Source: Callorhinus ursinus
Lineage: Eukaryota > Chordata > Mammalia > Carnivora > Otariidae
NCBI RefSeq assembly: GCF_003265705.1
Contig: NW_020313157.1
Span: 3,532,191-3,596,190 of the forward strand
DNA: 64,000 bases
Reading direction: 5' to 3'
Shown: piece by piece, positions 53,316 to 64,000 of the stretch
Numbering within the stretch: the first letter of the stretch is position 1
Layout: every line of letters starts with the position of its first letter
Made by a program: the position numbers and the translations under genes
The notes under the pieces: model-generated
What the model saw: the letters and a program-made list of their open reading frames with translations, nothing else
Databases searched by the model: none
Told to the model about the DNA's origin: nothing

Positions 53316-55780
53316 CGGTAGGGTCAGCCCAGCTGGTTATCTGGTGCGTATGTCTTCAATACACAGTATGGATTTAAACAGAATGACTCCTAATGAAGCC
53401 TTTGCTTCATCAATTACACACACTCTCTCTCTTATAGATTTAAGCCCTCCCCTTCCACAAGCTCATTCCCTCCAGCTGAAAACTCAGGCTCAAGTTTTGC
53501 TCTCAAAAAACCAAACCAAACCTCCCCCGCCCCTCCACAATGTTCTTCGACCACACGTTCCTCCCCTGGCCGTGCCCTCTTTCCTCTTGTGACCACCCAC
53601 CTTTCCGAACACTCGTCAATACTCACTGTGTTCATTTCAAAGTCGAACCGCTCTTCGACCCATCGCTAGCTACGTGACTGCTCCTGGCTAAGGTCACCAG
53701 AGATTTCCTAACTGCTGATTCCAGGGGCCTCTCTGACTCAAGTTCATTTACGACAAGGATTTAGCACTTCTTCTTTGGAGATTCTCCCCTGCTCTGGCTT
53801 CCCTAACAGAACCTTCCAGTCCTCCCACCTTTTCGTTACCCCTCTTCTTCAACACTCTTTGGAAAATAGAACAGTTTTTCCTAATTATTAAAGTGAAATA
53901 TAGTCACTTTAGAAAACTTAGAAAATACTTACCCAGTCTCTTCTTCTGGCTCCTTGTGGCCCATGCCCCTGAGACACAGGCATTTCTCAGGCTTCCACCC
54001 TTGGCTCTCTTCCCATCCCACATGTTCTCCCCTGAGAAATCTCACAAAAAAATGATCCTTAAACCTCGGTCTCCAGCCCTTACCCTTTCCCTGTCTATAG
54101 ATTTACCTTTTCAAAAATTCATCAAAAACAATATTCATAGTAACACATAGTTTAAAAAGCCAAAAACTACTAGGCTTATAAGGGAAAACAGCAGTCTCTG
54201 TCTTGCCCCCCTTCCCGAATAACCCTACTCCCCAAACTAAACATCCTACATGTGCTATTTCTTGTCTTATCATCTTAGAGATTATCTGTTGACTTCTATA
54301 TGGGAAAGGGCACTTGGATGTCCATCAGCTTACATCCCCATTTTTTGTTTCTCCGTCCTTCCAACATAGTTATTAGAATTAAATCGTTTAAATCATTAGT
54401 GTTTATCTTATGACTTGATTAGTATTCATTATTCCTGAGCCATTCTCTCCTATATAATTATTCTTTTTAGAATTAACAGTGCATCATTTAAAAACTTAAT
54501 TTTCTATGTTACTCTTGCTTAATCCTTTCCAGACTGCCCAACAGAGGTGTCAAGTGAGAACACTGTGTCTCAGACCCACGGGTTTCCCGTCAGTGACATG
54601 TTTCCCTGATGAGCGCTCTGTCCTCCTGGCTCCAGGAAGGGCTTCTGCTCTGGCCAGTTTCAGTTCTCTTCCAAGGCTGCCAGGCCCGGTTCCAGCACCT
54701 AAGAGTCCCCTGGACCAATCCAACAGCGGGGATACTTATGCAGTGTGTTGCTGTCATGAAGGGACTCCGCTTCCTTTCAGACGGGTGACACTGAAAGTAT
54801 AGTTTAAAATGCTAACGAAAGAGCGCTTGCAGGTCTTCTTCCTGTCCCGGCTAAAAGGGAGACAGTTCCTTGGACTCCCCAATGCAAGTCCTTGGACTCT
54901 GTTCTCATGGTTGCCACCAATAAAAATTAAGGACTTTAAAAATCTCTTTATATTTTCTATCAATATACATGTTGTAAAGCATTTTAGGAGGTCCTTTAAT
55001 CACACAGTTTGAAACAGTAACAACTGTCGACAATGATCTAAAGACTGGTTTTTCACTGACCTAATCACACAGTCTTCTCTGGGGTGCGAGTCTGCTCTGA
55101 TGCTTGGCCAAAACCAATGGCACGAGGTCAAAAGGCACTTGCACACACCTGACTGCGGGGTCTGTCACGGCAGCAACAGACAGACATTTGTAACTACAAT
55201 CAGGTGCTTGAAGCTCCTTGGCTGACAGGAGCTGCTCGAGTAAGGAAGTGCCATTCCATGGTGAGACTGCGCAACAGGTAACCAAGGGATGCCTCTGTCT
55301 GTGGAGGGGTCACCTGCGGCGCGGGCCACACTCCTGTGGTAATGCCCACTAGAAGAAAGCATCACATTAAGAAAATGGAAATACATTTTTTTTTTTTTTA
55401 AATATAAGGCAGGTCAGACTCAGGGAAACCAAAACTAGAACATCCAAGAAGACGCAATGACTTTTGCACCTTAGAAGCCACGGCACCTGAGGGGGTTGGC
55501 ATGGCTCCCGACACTCCCATTTCCCTTTTACATCATCCTTTCAACAATGGCACATCTCAAACTGCTAGTGAATTAGCTGAATGCTGAATGTTTAAAAAAG
55601 GGAGTAATGTCTTATGTAGGAATTAGAAAAAGGCAGAGAAAAAAGCAAAGATAGAAATATCACATCGTCTCCTAAAAATTTACATGTACCATAGTAACCT
55701 GTAAACATCTCCCAAGTATTTGTCATAGGTGCAAATAAACAACGTAATTCAACTTTCAAGTAAAACTTAATGATATAAAA
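53316..55780. other. intergenic interval between convergent NLRC3 and CLUAP1
   Basis: AT-rich, with L2-like words (ggctaaggtcaccagagatt) near 53690 and no coding exon I can support. A T13 run lies at about 55387. Confidence 0.4.
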
Positions 55781-56648
55781 AACAAGGACTTAAATACATT
55801 TATTATGAGTCAAGTAACTCCAGAAGTCTTCTGACTTTATAAGTGAAAAATAAATGAAAACTGCTCTGTGTTTTCCATATCAGAAAAACAAAACAAGTCC
55901 ACCTGTCACTTCTCATTTCACATCAGGGTAATTATTCTAGTGCTACTCAACCTAATACATTCTGGTTCATCTTTTTAGAGTCAGAAACACAAGTGTGTAC
56001 CAACATTTCTTCTTTAATTTGCTTTTCTAAGGAGGAATGTCAACCTTCTGAGAGAAAATGGAGCATTTATATTCTGGAGCATCTCTCTGTTATCTGATCT
56101 TTAATGAAAGTGGGTTTTCATCTGACTTAGCTAACTTTCATTCAGAACAAGTTTGGTATTGTGAACATACAGAAGAAAATAAGACAACGAAACAAAAGCT
56201 AGAATTAAAAGCCAATAACCGTAAATGTCCAAAATTGTACACTCCCCCACAATTCCTAAAGTGAGTCCTGGTGCCCAGCCCCACGTCCGTCCCCCCGACT
56301 CTGAGAGGCAAATACATCACAACAACAACAGCCAAGACCTGATGGTGCCGACCCTTATTTCTCCTTGGGTGTTTGTCCCGTGCATGTGCATCTCTAAGAA
56401 CACATGCATTCCCCAAGTTTCAGGACATAAATAAGGCAAAAAAACACATTCTCTTTGGGGCTTACTTCAGTTCTTATTGAAGCTCTGTGGAATAACACAG
56501 AGGAGGCTAAAGAACAACTAGGTGTTGCTTCATTAATGAGTCCAACTAGTTTAGTGAACAAAATAGGTTTCCTTCCTAACCTTCCAACTTCCCATTTACC
56601 TATATAGATCTGAGGGATTTAATCAGTCTGGTCCCTTGGGCAAGAGGG
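55781..56648 (-). other. CLUAP1: CLUAP1 3' untranslated region (extent inferred)
   Basis: Follows the CLUAP1 stop on the minus strand. The first canonical hexamer in that direction is TTTATT (AATAAA on minus) at 55799-55804. The true end could lie further left. Confidence 0.45.
55799..55804 (-). promoter_or_regulatory. CLUAP1: candidate CLUAP1 poly(A) signal
   Basis: AATAAA on the minus strand, about 850 nt after the stop, in AT-rich surroundings. Confidence 0.45.
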
Positions 56649-63632
<6,984 letters not shown>

Positions 63633-63840
63633 CTGGGAGAACACAAGTACGCAAAACAGAAGGGCAGCTCCATTATTACCTCTAAAACAGCTTCTATCCA
63701 CAAGGCTCTTGTGCAAAACCATCTACACTTCTCAGTCTTTCTTTTAGTGCATTAGATTTTATGAGACTATTTGCCTGTAGATAGTTAGGAGTTACTGCAG
63801 ACAATGATATACTGGTTTGTTTTTTTAAACAATCTTTCAG

Positions 63841-64000
63841 GGCGCCTGGGTGGCTCAGTTGGTTAAGCGACTGCCTTCGGCTCAGGTCATGATCCTGGAG
63901 TCCCGGGATCGAGTCCCGCATTGGGCTCCCTGCTCGGCAGGGAGTCTGCTTCTCCCTCTGACCCTCTTCCCTCTCGTGCTCTCTCTCATTCTCTCTCAAA
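63841..64000 (+). mobile_element. Can-SINE, cut by the right window edge
   Basis: ggcgcctgggtggctcagtt, catgatcctggagtcccggg and tctgcttctccctctgaccc, ending in the CT-rich stretch before the tail. CLUAP1 intron. Confidence 0.92.

Overview
The window is nuclear DNA from a mammal, almost certainly a carnivore. It has long introns with GT-AG junctions, tRNA-Lys-derived Can-SINEs on both strands, and L1, L2, MIR and MER5-type repeats. The SINE copies (a 'gcctgggtggctcag' head, a 'catgatcccagggtcctggga' core and an A-rich tail) look like the type I know from bears, pinnipeds and other arctoid caniforms rather than the dog- or cat-specific subfamilies. That lineage call is inference from memory.

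Three protein-coding genes are laid out SLX4 (+), NLRC3 (+), CLUAP1 (-). SLX4 enters already inside its coding sequence at base 1 and ends at 18226, with a poly(A) signal at 18906. Fourteen visible exons splice into one open frame of 1741 residues: UBZ4 fingers, BTB, SUMO-interacting motifs, SAP and the SLX1-binding C-terminus. About 14 kb follows without a recognised coding exon. It holds a dense nest of L1 and SINE insertions at 24.3-32.2 kb.

NLRC3 coding sequence runs 33663-50560. There is a short first coding exon, one large exon with the NACHT ATPase, one 87-nt leucine-rich-repeat exon, then thirteen consecutive 84-nt phase-2 repeat exons and a terminal one. The model gives 1059 residues. 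A well-formed non-coding exon candidate lies at 32797-32888. If it is spliced directly to the first coding exon it carries an upstream ORF whose stop overlaps the NLRC3 start codon.

CLUAP1 (IFT38, a ciliary transport protein) lies tail-to-tail with NLRC3 on the minus strand. Only its last three coding exons are present and the gene continues past the right edge. Its last intron holds an intact, full-length retrocopy of RPL37 flanked by a 16-bp target-site duplication. Other introns hold a twin-primed (5'-inverted) L1 and several SINEs.

The three genes have unrelated jobs (DNA crosslink repair and Holliday-junction resolution, innate-immune dampening, intraflagellar transport). Nothing in the sequence ties them into one system. 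I found no new biological system. The points most worth checking are the NLRC3 upstream ORF, the RPL37 retrocopy, a 15-nt SLX4 micro-exon candidate, and a perfect 18-bp hairpin at 24.0 kb.
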